DNA of 10,451 bases from assembly GCA_964520785.1 (NCBI GenBank), contig CAZFQG010000210.1:1-10451 (forward strand), given 5' to 3'. The stretch comes from CAZFQG01 sp964520785 (lineage in GTDB: Bacteria > Planctomycetota > Planctomycetia > Pirellulales > Thermoguttaceae). Made by a program: the position numbers and the translations under genes. Below are positions 1-6,811 of this stretch, piece by piece; the stretch's first letter is position 1, and each line of letters opens with the position of its first letter. The notes under the pieces were generated by a model, which ran no database searches, was not told where the DNA came from, and worked only from the letters and a program-made list of their open reading frames with translations.

Positions 1-155
1 CACAAATCGCAACACTTCTGGCCACAACGGGTTAGAGGTTTTTAACAGGCCAGGCGCGACCTCGGTTATTAGCAACTTGAAGGTTCGAAACGGTTTCGGG
101 CCATAGTCGATAATCGGCTGTCGCGCGGCAGCGGGACCAAAAACGAGGTGTAGTC

Positions 156-716
156 ATGCCAGAACTCGTGCGGTGCAAGCCCTGCGGCTACGTTTCTCGA
201 AAGGACGCCCTGCGGAGTGTATGTCCGGCCTGCGGGGCGCCGTTGTCGGCCTTCGAACCCTACGAGGATCGAATCTCGGCCACGCGGCGCTCCGTTCTCA
301 ATCTTGACTTGCATCCGATCCTCGTGCATGCCCCTCAGACATTCGCCACCCTATTGCCCGTGCTGGCCGCGGTCACCATATCGTTCCCCGCGCTCTATTC
401 CGATGAGCTTTCCGCGGTGGCATGCTTTACGGCGATAGTCCTTCCGTTGAGCGTGGTCGGGGCAATCCTGAGTGGCCTGATCGATGGTAAGATGAAGTTC
501 AAACGCCTCACTACCCCGCTGCTAATACGAAAGATCATCCTCGGCGCGAGTCTTCTGATCATCTCCGGAGTGAACGCCACGATCATCATCTTGGGTGGAT
601 TCCAGGGCGGGACCAAATCCGTCGTCCTGTTGTTGGGAATAGCCTCCTTCATTTGCGCCGTGCTGTTGGGGTTAACCGGCAAGAGGCTTATTATCCCCAT
701 TCTGCCGGGCCGCTGA
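156..716 (+). CDS. Zinc-ribbon and DUF2231-like four-helix membrane protein
   Basis: A 186-residue protein in two parts. The N-terminus carries C7-x2-C10 and C23-x2-C26, a rubredoxin-like or zinc-ribbon metal site on the cytoplasmic or membrane-adjacent side. The rest is hydrophobic with about four membrane segments, near residues 62-80, 87-108, 125-147 and 155-173. The stretch HPILVHAP (53-60) just before the first helix resembles the HPxxVHFP signature of DUF2231 membrane proteins, whose histidines are suspected of cofactor binding. The ATG at 156 is supported by GAGGTG at 145-150, five bases upstream. It stands alone and is convergent with the transporter gene that follows. Fold and family are inferred from motif resemblance; the substrate or redox partner is unknown. 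A small electron-transfer membrane protein is one possibility, but no heme motif (CxxCH) is present. Confidence 0.8.
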   Translation: MPELVRCKPCGYVSRKDALRSVCPACGAPLSAFEPYEDRISATRRSVLNLDLHPILVHAPQTFATLLPVLAAVTISFPALYSDELSAVACFTAIVLPLSVVGAILSGLIDGKMKFKRLTTPLLIRKIILGASLLIISGVNATIIILGGFQGGTKSVVLLLGIASFICAVLLGLTGKRLIIPILPGR

Positions 717-843
717 ACCCGGCTTAGTCGGGGTGTGCCAGTCTCGAAGGCGGGCCTTTCCTGGTGATTCTGGATTGAGGGCGTTCGACTTCCGTTCCGC
801 TCAATGAATCGAGCAATTCATCAGCTTATGAACTCCCTCGCAA

Positions 844-1830
844 TCACGACTTGATGGAGCAGTAATCCTCTGGTTCCCTTCCCGACCACCACCGGGCCAG
901 GACCGTCCCGGTAAACATGCATCCGAACGTGTAGAGTGCGGGAGGGATGGAGGTCGTCGTCTCGTCACCGAAAAGATTCATCGCCAGAACGGTCCCAAGG
1001 CCGGCGTTTTGCATTCCGACTTCGAGCGTCAGAGCGCGGCGCATCGAGGCCGGCAACCGCAGGAGCCTCCCACCGTAGAACCCGGCCGTGTAACCCAGAG
1101 AATTCAGGCTGAGAAGGGCCGCGAAGAGCTTTGGTTCGATTCCGGTCAGATGGTCGCGGTTCTTTGCGACGACGACGGCGATAATCCACAGGATGGAAAG
1201 ATTCGCCACGGTCGAACCGACGCGTCGCGCTCCGCGCGCCCACGCGGTGCTTCTCCGAGAAAGCAGATGCCCCGCGACCACCGGAAGCACGACCATCCAA
1301 GAGAGTCCTAGAAGGGCGTCTTCCCAAGGAAACCGCGCCTGCGTTCCCCGGAGCGCCAATGCCATGGTCAGAGGTACCAGTATTGGAGACAGGATGGTCG
1401 CGCTGGTCGTCAAGCTGACCGAATAGCTGGTATTCCCCTTCGCCATGAGTGTCAAGACATTGGATGCCATCGCTCCCGGCACGCATCCGACAAGTACCAT
1501 CCCCACGAAGAGCGGTCCTTGGAGACCGAAGACGCGGCCGAGGCAGTACGCCAATAACGGCATCACGGTGTATTGTACCATGGTTCCCCCCAAGACGGTC
1601 CACCCGCGGCGAAACACCTGCGTCACCTCGTTCCGCGGTAGCAAAGAGCCGACGGCCAGCATCGTCACCGCGAACAGCGCGTTCAGACCCGGTCCCGAGG
1701 CAAGGAACGGATCGAATCCGGTCGCGGCAAGCGATGGACGGACATTTCCCGCCATGGCGAGTATTTCCGGCCAAACGAACGCGGCCAGGCACAGCAGGAT
1801 AAGCCATAGGAGGAGAAACCGTTCAAGCAT
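844..1830 (-). CDS. Bile acid:sodium symporter family (BASS) transporter
   Basis: A 328-residue inner-membrane transporter with about ten hydrophobic segments. Two BASS hallmarks are clear: GCVPGAMASN (115-124) in the fourth helix and EVGMQNAGL (270-278) in the ninth. In characterised homologues the E and Q of the latter help bind Na+. The family couples Na+ entry to uptake of organic anions such as bile acids, pantoate or 2-keto acids; the substrate here cannot be told, and a planctomycete is unlikely to need bile acids. The frame stays open to 2157, but the extra 109 codons are not hydrophobic, contain a palindrome and run into the neighbour's promoter region, so the ATG at 1830, right before helix one, is preferred. 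No Shine-Dalgarno sequence precedes it, which leaves some doubt about the start. It is divergent from the M42 peptidase gene. Confidence 0.88.
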   Translation of the reverse strand: MLERFLLLWLILLCLAAFVWPEILAMAGNVRPSLAATGFDPFLASGPGLNALFAVTMLAVGSLLPRNEVTQVFRRGWTVLGGTMVQYTVMPLLAYCLGRVFGLQGPLFVGMVLVGCVPGAMASNVLTLMAKGNTSYSVSLTTSATILSPILVPLTMALALRGTQARFPWEDALLGLSWMVVLPVVAGHLLSRRSTAWARGARRVGSTVANLSILWIIAVVVAKNRDHLTGIEPKLFAALLSLNSLGYTAGFYGGRLLRLPASMRRALTLEVGMQNAGLGTVLAMNLFGDETTTSIPPALYTFGCMFTGTVLARWWSGREPEDYCSIKS

Positions 1831-2063
1831 GGCAAGGAGGCATCCGGTTCGAGGGCACTGGAAGTTCTCGTCAATAATAGGCCCTTTATTCACTTCACGG
1901 TACCCCCAGGCTTCGTCCCGCCCGGTACGAATCAAGACGTTTGCTCCGTGGTAGAACTTCGGGGCGTGCGCCGCGAGAAATGTCCACCCTGATCGGCATT
2001 GGAACTGTCTTTCGAAGCCGGGAACCCGTGAACGGGGAAGCTCATGGTGAGGCGCCGGGGGGT

Positions 2064-2103
2064 CGAAATCAATCAACGTCGGTTGCCGACCGAGCCGATT
2101 TCG
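2064..2103. repeat. Nested inverted repeat upstream of the peptidase promoter
   Basis: The outer arms CGAAATC (2064-2070) and GATTTCG (2097-2103) pair perfectly over 7 bp and enclose a perfect inner hairpin, GTCGG (2078-2082), loop TTG, CCGAC (2086-2090). It ends 7 bp before the -35 box of the candidate promoter, a position suited to a regulator site, though this is only positional inference. It has no T-tract, so it is not an intrinsic terminator. Confidence 0.45.
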
Positions 2104-2110
2104 TCTCCTG

Positions 2111-2139
2111 TTGAATCGCGCCTTGATTTCCTTTAGAAT
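2111..2139 (+). promoter_or_regulatory. Candidate sigma70-like promoter for the M42 peptidase gene
   Basis: TTGAAT (2111-2116, 4 of 6 to consensus) and TAGAAT (2134-2139, 5 of 6) are separated by the ideal 17 bp. Transcription would start near 2146, giving a leader of about 45 bases to the TTG start at 2191. Judged by eye from consensus; no experimental support. Confidence 0.5.
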
Positions 2140-2179
2140 AATAGCAATACATACCATTGACGCATTCCGCGGAAGCTGT

Positions 2180-2184
2180 GAGGT
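2180..2184 (+). promoter_or_regulatory. Ribosome binding site for the TTG-started peptidase
   Basis: GAGGT lies six bases before TTG at 2191. It fixes the start of the M42 gene at a non-ATG codon. The next in-frame ATG comes after the twin-arginine motif and would destroy the export signal. Confidence 0.65.
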
Positions 2185-2190
2185 ACCACC

Positions 2191-3363
2191 TTGAGAAAAC
2201 CCGCCCTCTCGAATCGCCGGGATTTTTTGAAGTTTTCATTGGCAAGTGGTTGCGCTTTGACCCTCCCCATGAGTCGGCCGGTGGGCACACTTGCTGCGGC
2301 AGGGCTGGAGGACGAAAGATTTGTTTTTCTGAAAAACCTCCTTGCGGCCCCTAGTCCATCGGGTTCGGAGACGGCGGCCCAAAGAGTGGTTCGAGAGTTT
2401 GCCGAGGGTTTCGCCGATGAAGTGCGAACGGATGTCCATGGCAATGTCATCGCCGTCAAGAACGCCGGTGCGCCCCTCCGACTGATGATGGCGGGCCACG
2501 TCGACCAAGTGGGGCTCATGGTCCAATTCATCGACGATTCCGGTTTCCTTCGTGTACAGCCTTCCGGCGGATGGGATCCGCAGGTCCTCCTGGGTCAACG
2601 GATCGTCATTTGGGCGAAGGGCGGTCCCGTTACGGGATGTATCGCGCGGCGCCCTCCGCACGCCCTGGAGGGGGACAGGACCCGCGTACCGGATTTCCAC
2701 GAGATGTGGGTGGATATCGGTGCCTCCGGCAAAAAGGAGGCGGAGGAAATGGTCCGCGTCGGTGATCCGATCACCCCGGAACTTGTGCAGAAGGAACTGG
2801 CCAACCGCCGCGTCATCTCGCCTGGGTTGGACGATAAGGTGGGGGTGTGGACGGTCTTCGAGGCACTGCGTCTGGTCGACGCGAAGGCACTCGGCTGCGC
2901 CTTCTACGCCGTGGCAACCGTTCAGGAGGAACTCGGTCTACGAGGAGCCGGAACTTCGGCCTTTGGAATCGACCCGCATGTCGGCATGGCCGTGGATGTG
3001 ACTCATTCGACGGACTACCTTACCATGAGCAAGGAGCGCTACGGCGACGTGTCGCTGGGCAAGGGGCCCGTCATCACCCGGGGACCGAACTGCAACCCGA
3101 AGGTCGTCGAATTGCTTATCCAATCGGCCGAGGAGGGGAAGATACCCCACCAGTTGGCCGCATGCTCCAGATTGACGGGAACCGACGCCCGACAGATTCA
3201 AGTAACGCGGGCCGGCGTCGCGACCGGACTGGTGAGTATACCCAACCGCTATATGCACGGTCCTACCGAGATGGTCTCGCTGGATGACGTCGCCTCGACG
3301 GCGGACCTGCTGAGCCTTTTCGCGACGCGCGTTACCGCGGAGGTCGACTTCCGGCCAGCATAG
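2191..3363 (+). CDS. Tat-exported M42 family metallo-aminopeptidase
   Basis: A 390-residue protein of the M42 family (glutamyl aminopeptidase, tetrahedral TET peptidases, also called endoglucanase M), which removes N-terminal residues from peptides with a di-metal centre. The metal and catalytic motifs are all present: AGHVDQVG (H103, D105), LDDKVG (D214 or D215), QEELGLRGA (E246, E247), AVDVTHSTD (D269) and YMHGPTE (H356). The N-terminus is unusual: NRRDFLK at residues 8-14 is a textbook twin-arginine motif, followed by a hydrophobic stretch and a possible processing region near residues 30-38. Well-known M42 enzymes are cytosolic dodecamers, so this one appears to be exported folded. C21 follows A-S-G, a poor lipobox. 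The start is TTG with a good RBS. It heads a same-strand group with the AKR-like and cytochrome genes, but the 86-bp gap makes co-transcription uncertain. Confidence 0.9.
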   Translation: MRKPALSNRRDFLKFSLASGCALTLPMSRPVGTLAAAGLEDERFVFLKNLLAAPSPSGSETAAQRVVREFAEGFADEVRTDVHGNVIAVKNAGAPLRLMMAGHVDQVGLMVQFIDDSGFLRVQPSGGWDPQVLLGQRIVIWAKGGPVTGCIARRPPHALEGDRTRVPDFHEMWVDIGASGKKEAEEMVRVGDPITPELVQKELANRRVISPGLDDKVGVWTVFEALRLVDAKALGCAFYAVATVQEELGLRGAGTSAFGIDPHVGMAVDVTHSTDYLTMSKERYGDVSLGKGPVITRGPNCNPKVVELLIQSAEEGKIPHQLAACSRLTGTDARQIQVTRAGVATGLVSIPNRYMHGPTEMVSLDDVASTADLLSLFATRVTAEVDFRPA

Positions 3364-3395
3364 CGCCGCCCCAATCGGATCGCCTCGGAATCCCC

Positions 3396-3449
3396 CCGAT
3401 CCCCCCCAATCCCACTTTCACCGATCCCAGCATCTTCCCCACCGATCCC
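3396..3449 (+). repeat. C-rich leader with repeated CCGATCCC
   Basis: The 86 bp between the peptidase and the AKR-like gene are strongly pyrimidine-rich on the plus strand. The octamer CCGATCCC occurs at 3396-3403, 3421-3428 and 3442-3449, the last abutting the ATG, with a one-base variant CCAATCCC at 3406-3413. No Shine-Dalgarno sequence is present. It could be a regulatory or C-rich (Rho-sensitive) leader, or simple slippage sequence. Confidence 0.5.
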
Positions 3450-4385
3450 ATGCCGGAGACACCCCACCCCCGACGTGCTTTTCTGACCGCCGCGGCAGCG
3501 GCCGCGACCGGCGGAGCCCTGAGCCCCAAAGGCCTGGCCGAAGAATCGGTCGACGCCCCCGGAACGCCGCTACCGATGATCCGCCTGGGTGGTCGCAACG
3601 TCTCGCGTCTGATCGCCGGGTGGAACCCCATCGCGGGACACTCGCATACCACGTTGAACCTTGCGCGGCACATGCGCGAGTTTTTTACCGACGATCAGGC
3701 AGTGCGGTTCGCCCTCGACTGCCGGCGGGCCGGAATCACGACGTGGCAGGTAAGCCACGGTGCCAAGGCGGCGGCCGTGCTGGAGCGCGTGCGCGAGGTC
3801 GAACCGGACTTGGGCATCATCTGCCTCCACGCGGAGCAAGGGCTTCGCGGCACGGTTGACGAGGCGATTAACACGTGCCGCCCCTTCGCCATGGCGCACC
3901 ACGGGAACGTCACCGATGCCATGTTCCGCGCCGGCCATGAAGGGAAGATCCGGGATTATCTCAAGAAGGTTCACGACGCCGGCATCCTCGCCGGAGTGTC
4001 GTCGCACAATCCCGTCAACATCAAGCGGATCGCCGACGCCGGCTGGGAAGTCGACTTCTTCATGACCTGCTTCTATTACGTTACGCGGCCTCGGGAGGAC
4101 CAGCGGGAGCATCTGGGAAAAGTCGTGGTGGGCGAGCCGTTCTTCGAGTCGGACGCGGACGACATGACCGAGGTGATCCGGCAGGTCGACCGGCCGTGCC
4201 TCGCCTTCAAGATTCTCGCCGCCGGCCGCAAATGCTGGAGCCGGTATTCGGTGAAGCGGGCGTTTCAATACGCCTTCGAGAATATCAAACCGACCGACGC
4301 CGTTATCGTCGGCATGTACCCGCGTTTTCAAAACGAAATCGAGGAGAACGTAAAACACGTGATGGAGTTCGGAATCGGCGAATGA
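3450..4385 (+). CDS. Tat-exported aldo/keto-reductase-like TIM-barrel protein
   Basis: A 311-residue protein starting with a twin-arginine signal: PRRAFL at 7-12, an alanine-rich core and a probable processing region near residues 25-31. The mature part follows the aldo/keto reductase (AKR) pattern: LGGRNVSRLIAG (46-57), a helix ending DYLKKVHDAG followed by ILAGVSSHN (179-187), then the strand AFKILAAGR (252-260) and VIVGMYP (285-291). Of the usual AKR tetrad (D, Y, K, H), only a His-rich site, AHHG at 149-152, is visible. The segment that normally supplies D and Y reads TTWQVSHG, and no Lys is seen on the next strand. An ordinary NADPH-dependent reductase is therefore unlikely; NADPH would also be scarce outside the cytoplasm. 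The stop codon overlaps the next gene's start (ATGA), which implies translational coupling with a cytochrome. The ATG has no SD but keeps the Tat motif intact. Confidence 0.82.
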   Translation: MPETPHPRRAFLTAAAAAATGGALSPKGLAEESVDAPGTPLPMIRLGGRNVSRLIAGWNPIAGHSHTTLNLARHMREFFTDDQAVRFALDCRRAGITTWQVSHGAKAAAVLERVREVEPDLGIICLHAEQGLRGTVDEAINTCRPFAMAHHGNVTDAMFRAGHEGKIRDYLKKVHDAGILAGVSSHNPVNIKRIADAGWEVDFFMTCFYYVTRPREDQREHLGKVVVGEPFFESDADDMTEVIRQVDRPCLAFKILAAGRKCWSRYSVKRAFQYAFENIKPTDAVIVGMYPRFQNEIEENVKHVMEFGIGE

Positions 4386-5113
4386 GTGAGCGACATATTG
4401 ATCTTCGTTTGGTAGCCGCTCCGGTCTTGTTCGCCGTTCTCTTGTTCGTAACGGCGGCCGCGTCGCGCGACGACGGTACTCCACGAAAGCGCGAACTGAT
4501 CTCGCCCAAGGGGGGTGGAGTCCTTACTTCCCGGAAGGTGGATATCATCTATCGAGGCGAGCGCGGAACACTCCTTGTCAACGGCGAGGCACGCGTCTGG
4601 GAGACCTTCGCGGAGCCCCTGGCGGTCGCGTCGCTCGAGCTCGAACCGGGAGAGCACGAAATCCGCGTCGACAACGAGACACTCAGGATCAGGATCGATC
4701 CCGGAGCCGAACCGGCCGACCCGAAGAGCGAGTTGAGGGAGTTGAGGGAGTTGAGGGAGTTGAGCGAGTTGGGCGAGTCGTGTACGTCAGTCGCGTCGAT
4801 CGCCCAGTCCGGTTCGACCGGAGTATTCACCGCGGTCGCGTGCCACGCGATGCAAGGTTCCGGTCCAAAGCGATGCGGCGTCTGTCATGAAATCGCCGAA
4901 AAGGACGGCCTGACCGCGGTGGGGAAGCCCAAATCGTACGAGGCGTGCTTCGAGTGCCACCCCGCGAAGAAGTTCGAAATGGACCACGCCCACATCCTCG
5001 AACCACTCCAAGCATGCGGCATGTGCCACGCGATGCACGGCGCAAAATACAGGTCCCTGCTGAAAGCCCCAATGCGGCGGCTGTGTGGGGAATGCCACGA
5101 TCCGGATCATTAG
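4382..5113 (+). CDS. Exported tetraheme c-type cytochrome with N-terminal beta domain
   Basis: A 243-residue protein. An N-terminal hydrophobic segment (about 10-28) is a signal peptide or membrane anchor. Residues 38-106 look like a small beta-sandwich (LVNGEARVW, LEPGEHEIRV), possibly surface- or partner-binding. A highly charged linker at 117-131 reads ELR three times, then ELS and ELG, encoded by a 9-bp tandem repeat. The C-terminal part has four CxxCH heme-binding motifs, at C165-H169, C189-H193, C212-H216 and C235-H239, spaced like the doubled-CxxCH cytochromes of planctomycetes. Nearby His residues (155, 203, 205, 219) could give bis-His ligation. The frame is open further upstream, but the ATG at 4382 overlaps the AKR-like stop and precedes the signal sequence. 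The coupling suggests the cytochrome passes electrons to or from the AKR-like protein; that partnership is inference. Confidence 0.87.
   Translation: MSERHIDLRLVAAPVLFAVLLFVTAAASRDDGTPRKRELISPKGGGVLTSRKVDIIYRGERGTLLVNGEARVWETFAEPLAVASLELEPGEHEIRVDNETLRIRIDPGAEPADPKSELRELRELRELSELGESCTSVASIAQSGSTGVFTAVACHAMQGSGPKRCGVCHEIAEKDGLTAVGKPKSYEACFECHPAKKFEMDHAHILEPLQACGMCHAMHGAKYRSLLKAPMRRLCGECHDPDH
4730..4774 (+). repeat. In-frame 9-bp tandem repeat in the cytochrome gene
   Basis: Five 9-bp units: GAGTTGAGG at 4730-4738, 4739-4747 and 4748-4756 are identical, followed by GAGTTGAGC (4757-4765) and GAGTTGGGC (4766-4774). Each unit is three codons (Glu-Leu-Arg or a variant), so a gain or loss of units changes linker length without a frameshift. 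Confidence 0.9.
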
Positions 5114-5211
5114 AGGACCTCGATTCCACGAGACGAAACCGGATTCCTTCGTTCGCGGCGAGAGTTTTCCGCGGGCGTGCTTTCAAGCTTTGCCCCGGTT
5201 TCCGGACGCGC

Positions 5212-5712
5212 CTACTTCAGCCGACGTTTTCCCAACTCGCCGCGCCGACGGTTGACGGTGGTCAAGGCTTTGGGTGCTTTCTTCAGGAGTTTGACCAGTT
5301 GTGAGGACGTGATTCCGAGAACGGCGGCGGCGGCGCCGGGTTCCCAGGCGACGGCCGCGAGATGGTCGAGCGCCTCGGCGAGAAGCGCCGGGAAGTCGTC
5401 GTGCTGGGGATTGCCGGCAATACGACCACCGCGGCAACGGGAACGCCACAAGGAACTTGGTGCGTTCGCGGGAACCGCTCGAATCTCGATGGCCAGATTC
5501 ATCCGTAGCCGATAGAGGGCGGCGGCGCGGTTTTGGGCCTGAGACCGGCGTTCGGTCGCTTCCCCCGTCAGGCCGGTCGGCTCGTGTAGCCAGACGACGG
5601 CCGTTTCGACTTTGTTGCGGTGTTGTCCGCCGGGACCGGAACCTCGACCGGTGCGGTATTCGCATTCTCCCAGGAGCGTTCTTTCGTCGAGGGCGGCCGG
5701 ATGGGTCCGCAT
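5212..5712 (-). CDS. Peptide chain release factor-like protein (GGQ domain, ribosome rescue type)
   Basis: A 166-residue protein consisting of the class-I release-factor catalytic domain. GSGPGGQHRNK at 25-34 carries the GGQ tripeptide (28-30) that triggers peptidyl-tRNA hydrolysis, followed by the conserved VETAV (35-39) and RSQAQNRAAA segments. The codon-reading domain of RF1 and RF2 is absent, as in ArfB/YaeJ and related rescue factors that free stalled ribosomes. The C-terminal part (105-166) is helical and ends in a lysine/arginine-rich tail, which in ArfB-type proteins occupies the empty mRNA channel. The start at 5712 has GGAGGG nine bases upstream; a longer open frame to 5799 runs inside the upstream permease gene and is not needed. 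It lies 19 bp after the permease stop and is probably co-transcribed. Whether it is ArfB itself or the planctomycete-type RF-like family cannot be decided by eye. Confidence 0.87.
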   Translation of the reverse strand: MRTHPAALDERTLLGECEYRTGRGSGPGGQHRNKVETAVVWLHEPTGLTGEATERRSQAQNRAAALYRLRMNLAIEIRAVPANAPSSLWRSRCRGGRIAGNPQHDDFPALLAEALDHLAAVAWEPGAAAAVLGITSSQLVKLLKKAPKALTTVNRRRGELGKRRLK

Positions 5713-5721
5713 CGAGCGATT

Positions 5722-5727
5722 CCCTCC
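5722..5727 (-). promoter_or_regulatory. Ribosome binding site of the RF-like gene
   Basis: GGAGGG on the minus strand lies nine bases before the ATG at 5712, inside the 19-bp gap after the permease stop. It decides the start and supports a two-gene operon with independent initiation. Confidence 0.7.
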
Positions 5728-5731
5728 GGCG

Positions 5732-6682
5732 TCAGGATTCGATGGGATACTCAACCGTTTGCCTCCGATCGTGCAAGCGGATCGCCTCGACAACCACATA
5801 GCGCGCGACGAGGCCGGTTAAGATGAATCCAGCGCCGACGAGAGTCCACGGTGCGGCGAGTTCCCCCCAGACCAGGTAGACCCATAAGGGTAACACGACC
5901 GGTTCGAGTAATCCGATGGCGACCGCCTCCTGGCCGGGAATGTGCCGCAGCGCGGTGGCGAAGAGAACGTACGGTATCCCGGTCTGGACGATTCCGAAGG
6001 CGAACAGAACGGCAAGCTGGACCGGTGTCGGCCAGATTCCATAATAGAGAAAAAGTGGAAACACGATTGCCGCCGAAAAGGCATGGCATAAGAACACGAG
6101 GTAAACCGTGTTTTCCGTCCGGAGCCGCCGCATGAAGACGATCACTCCGGCATACGTCATGCCGGAGAAGATTCCGGCGGCCACGCCGAGCCGGTCCTGA
6201 CCGTGGATTTCAAAAGCCAGGATCACCCCCACCCCGAAGAGTCCCAGCACCAGCGGGATGTAGTCTTCCCGGGCGATCGGTTCACGGAAGAGAAGGAGCG
6301 TGTACAGGAAGACCCAACTGGGCGCGAGATTCTGAAGCCAGATCGTATTCGCCGCCGTCGTCAACGACATCCCCGTCAAATAGGAGACGTTCATCCCCGC
6401 GAAACACAAGCACAGAGGGATCAGCCAAACATTCCACCGGGGGGAACGAACCCCGGGAATCAGCACGAGGGCCACGACTCCGGCTCGCCAAAAACCGAGA
6501 AGGATTCCCCGAATGTCCTCCGGCCAATCAGCAAAAAGGGGGGCTTTGGCAAAAAGCCCGCTGGTACTCCACAGGAGGGCGGCGAGGAGGACGAGGAGGC
6601 GTCCGAGCGCCTTGGAGGGACACGGCTCGGCGTTGTCGCTCGTTGGGAGAGGGGAAGATTCGCTTGCGCCGGCAGGGGTCAT
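5732..6682 (-). CDS. DMT superfamily permease (two EamA domains)
   Basis: A 316-residue inner-membrane protein of the drug/metabolite transporter family, with two EamA repeats of about five helices each. Recognisable family segments are LLWSTSGLFAK (37-46) in helix one, NTIWLQNLAPSWVFLYTLLLFRE (112-134) closing repeat one, and IPGQEAVAIGLLEPVVLPLWVYLVWGE (248-274) closing repeat two. Members export or take up amino acids, nucleotide precursors and similar metabolites; the substrate is not predictable here. The frame is open to 6925, but upstream codons cross three 17-bp tandem repeats, whose length is not a multiple of three. The ATG at 6682 is therefore chosen, although no clear SD precedes it. 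It is first in an operon with the RF-like gene and divergent from the DUF1559 gene. I see no functional link between the permease and ribosome rescue. Confidence 0.88.
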   Translation of the reverse strand: MTPAGASESSPLPTSDNAEPCPSKALGRLLVLLAALLWSTSGLFAKAPLFADWPEDIRGILLGFWRAGVVALVLIPGVRSPRWNVWLIPLCLCFAGMNVSYLTGMSLTTAANTIWLQNLAPSWVFLYTLLLFREPIAREDYIPLVLGLFGVGVILAFEIHGQDRLGVAAGIFSGMTYAGVIVFMRRLRTENTVYLVFLCHAFSAAIVFPLFLYYGIWPTPVQLAVLFAFGIVQTGIPYVLFATALRHIPGQEAVAIGLLEPVVLPLWVYLVWGELAAPWTLVGAGFILTGLVARYVVVEAIRLHDRRQTVEYPIES

Positions 6683-6738
6683 GATGTAATGTTTAAATTG
6701 CCTCGTACTAGAATCCGGGAGCGGTCTCGCGGCACCGT

Positions 6739-6789
6739 GTTTCCGCGAAATCGGCGTTTCCGCGAAATCGGCGTTTCCGCGAAATCGGC
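6739..6789. repeat. Three perfect 17-bp tandem repeats in the divergent control region
   Basis: The unit GTTTCCGCGAAATCGGC is repeated without error at 6739-6755, 6756-6772 and 6773-6789. Each unit contains an imperfect palindrome around TTTCCGCGAAA. The array lies 57-107 bp upstream of the permease start and just downstream of a minus-strand TATAAT at 6800-6805, so it would fall at the start of the permease leader. It is a good candidate for a multi-site operator or an RNA-level control element. Confidence 0.9.
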
Positions 6790-6799
6790 CTATTCCGCC

Positions 6800-6805
6800 A
6801 TTATA
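6800..6805 (-). promoter_or_regulatory. Candidate -10 box for the permease/RF-like operon
   Basis: The minus strand reads TATAAT here, a perfect -10 match. No good -35 hexamer is found 16-18 bp upstream on that strand, so activator help would be needed if it is real. Transcription would start near 6793, immediately before the 17-bp repeat array, giving a leader of about 110 bases. Confidence 0.35.
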
Positions 6806-6811
6806 CGCGGG

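Larger units (their letters stand above)
1831..2190. other. Divergent intergenic region between transporter and peptidase genes
   Basis: This 360-bp stretch separates the two divergent starts. On the minus strand it stays open in the transporter frame, but the predicted peptide looks unlike any domain I recognise and lacks a signal or membrane segment, so I treat it as non-coding. It holds a nested inverted repeat at 2064-2103 and a sigma70-like promoter for the peptidase at 2111-2139. I see no convincing promoter for the transporter and no RNA gene. Confidence 0.6.

Noticed and set aside
77..107. Possible promoter (TTGAAG) ahead of the first gene
   Set aside because: No acceptable -10 box at a usable spacing.
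774..832. Possible terminator hairpins between the first two convergent genes
   Set aside because: The stems (ATTGAG/CTCAAT with bulges, TTCAT/ATGAA) are short and have no T-run, so they are not supported.
965..1807. 280-codon minus-strand frame inside the transporter gene
   Set aside because: Out-of-frame shadow of the BASS gene; arginine-rich, without membrane segments.
3570..4484. 304-codon open frame on the minus strand opposite the AKR-like gene
   Set aside because: It is antisense to a gene with clear domain and Tat signatures, its translation is low-complexity and family-less, and long antisense frames are common in GC-rich DNA.
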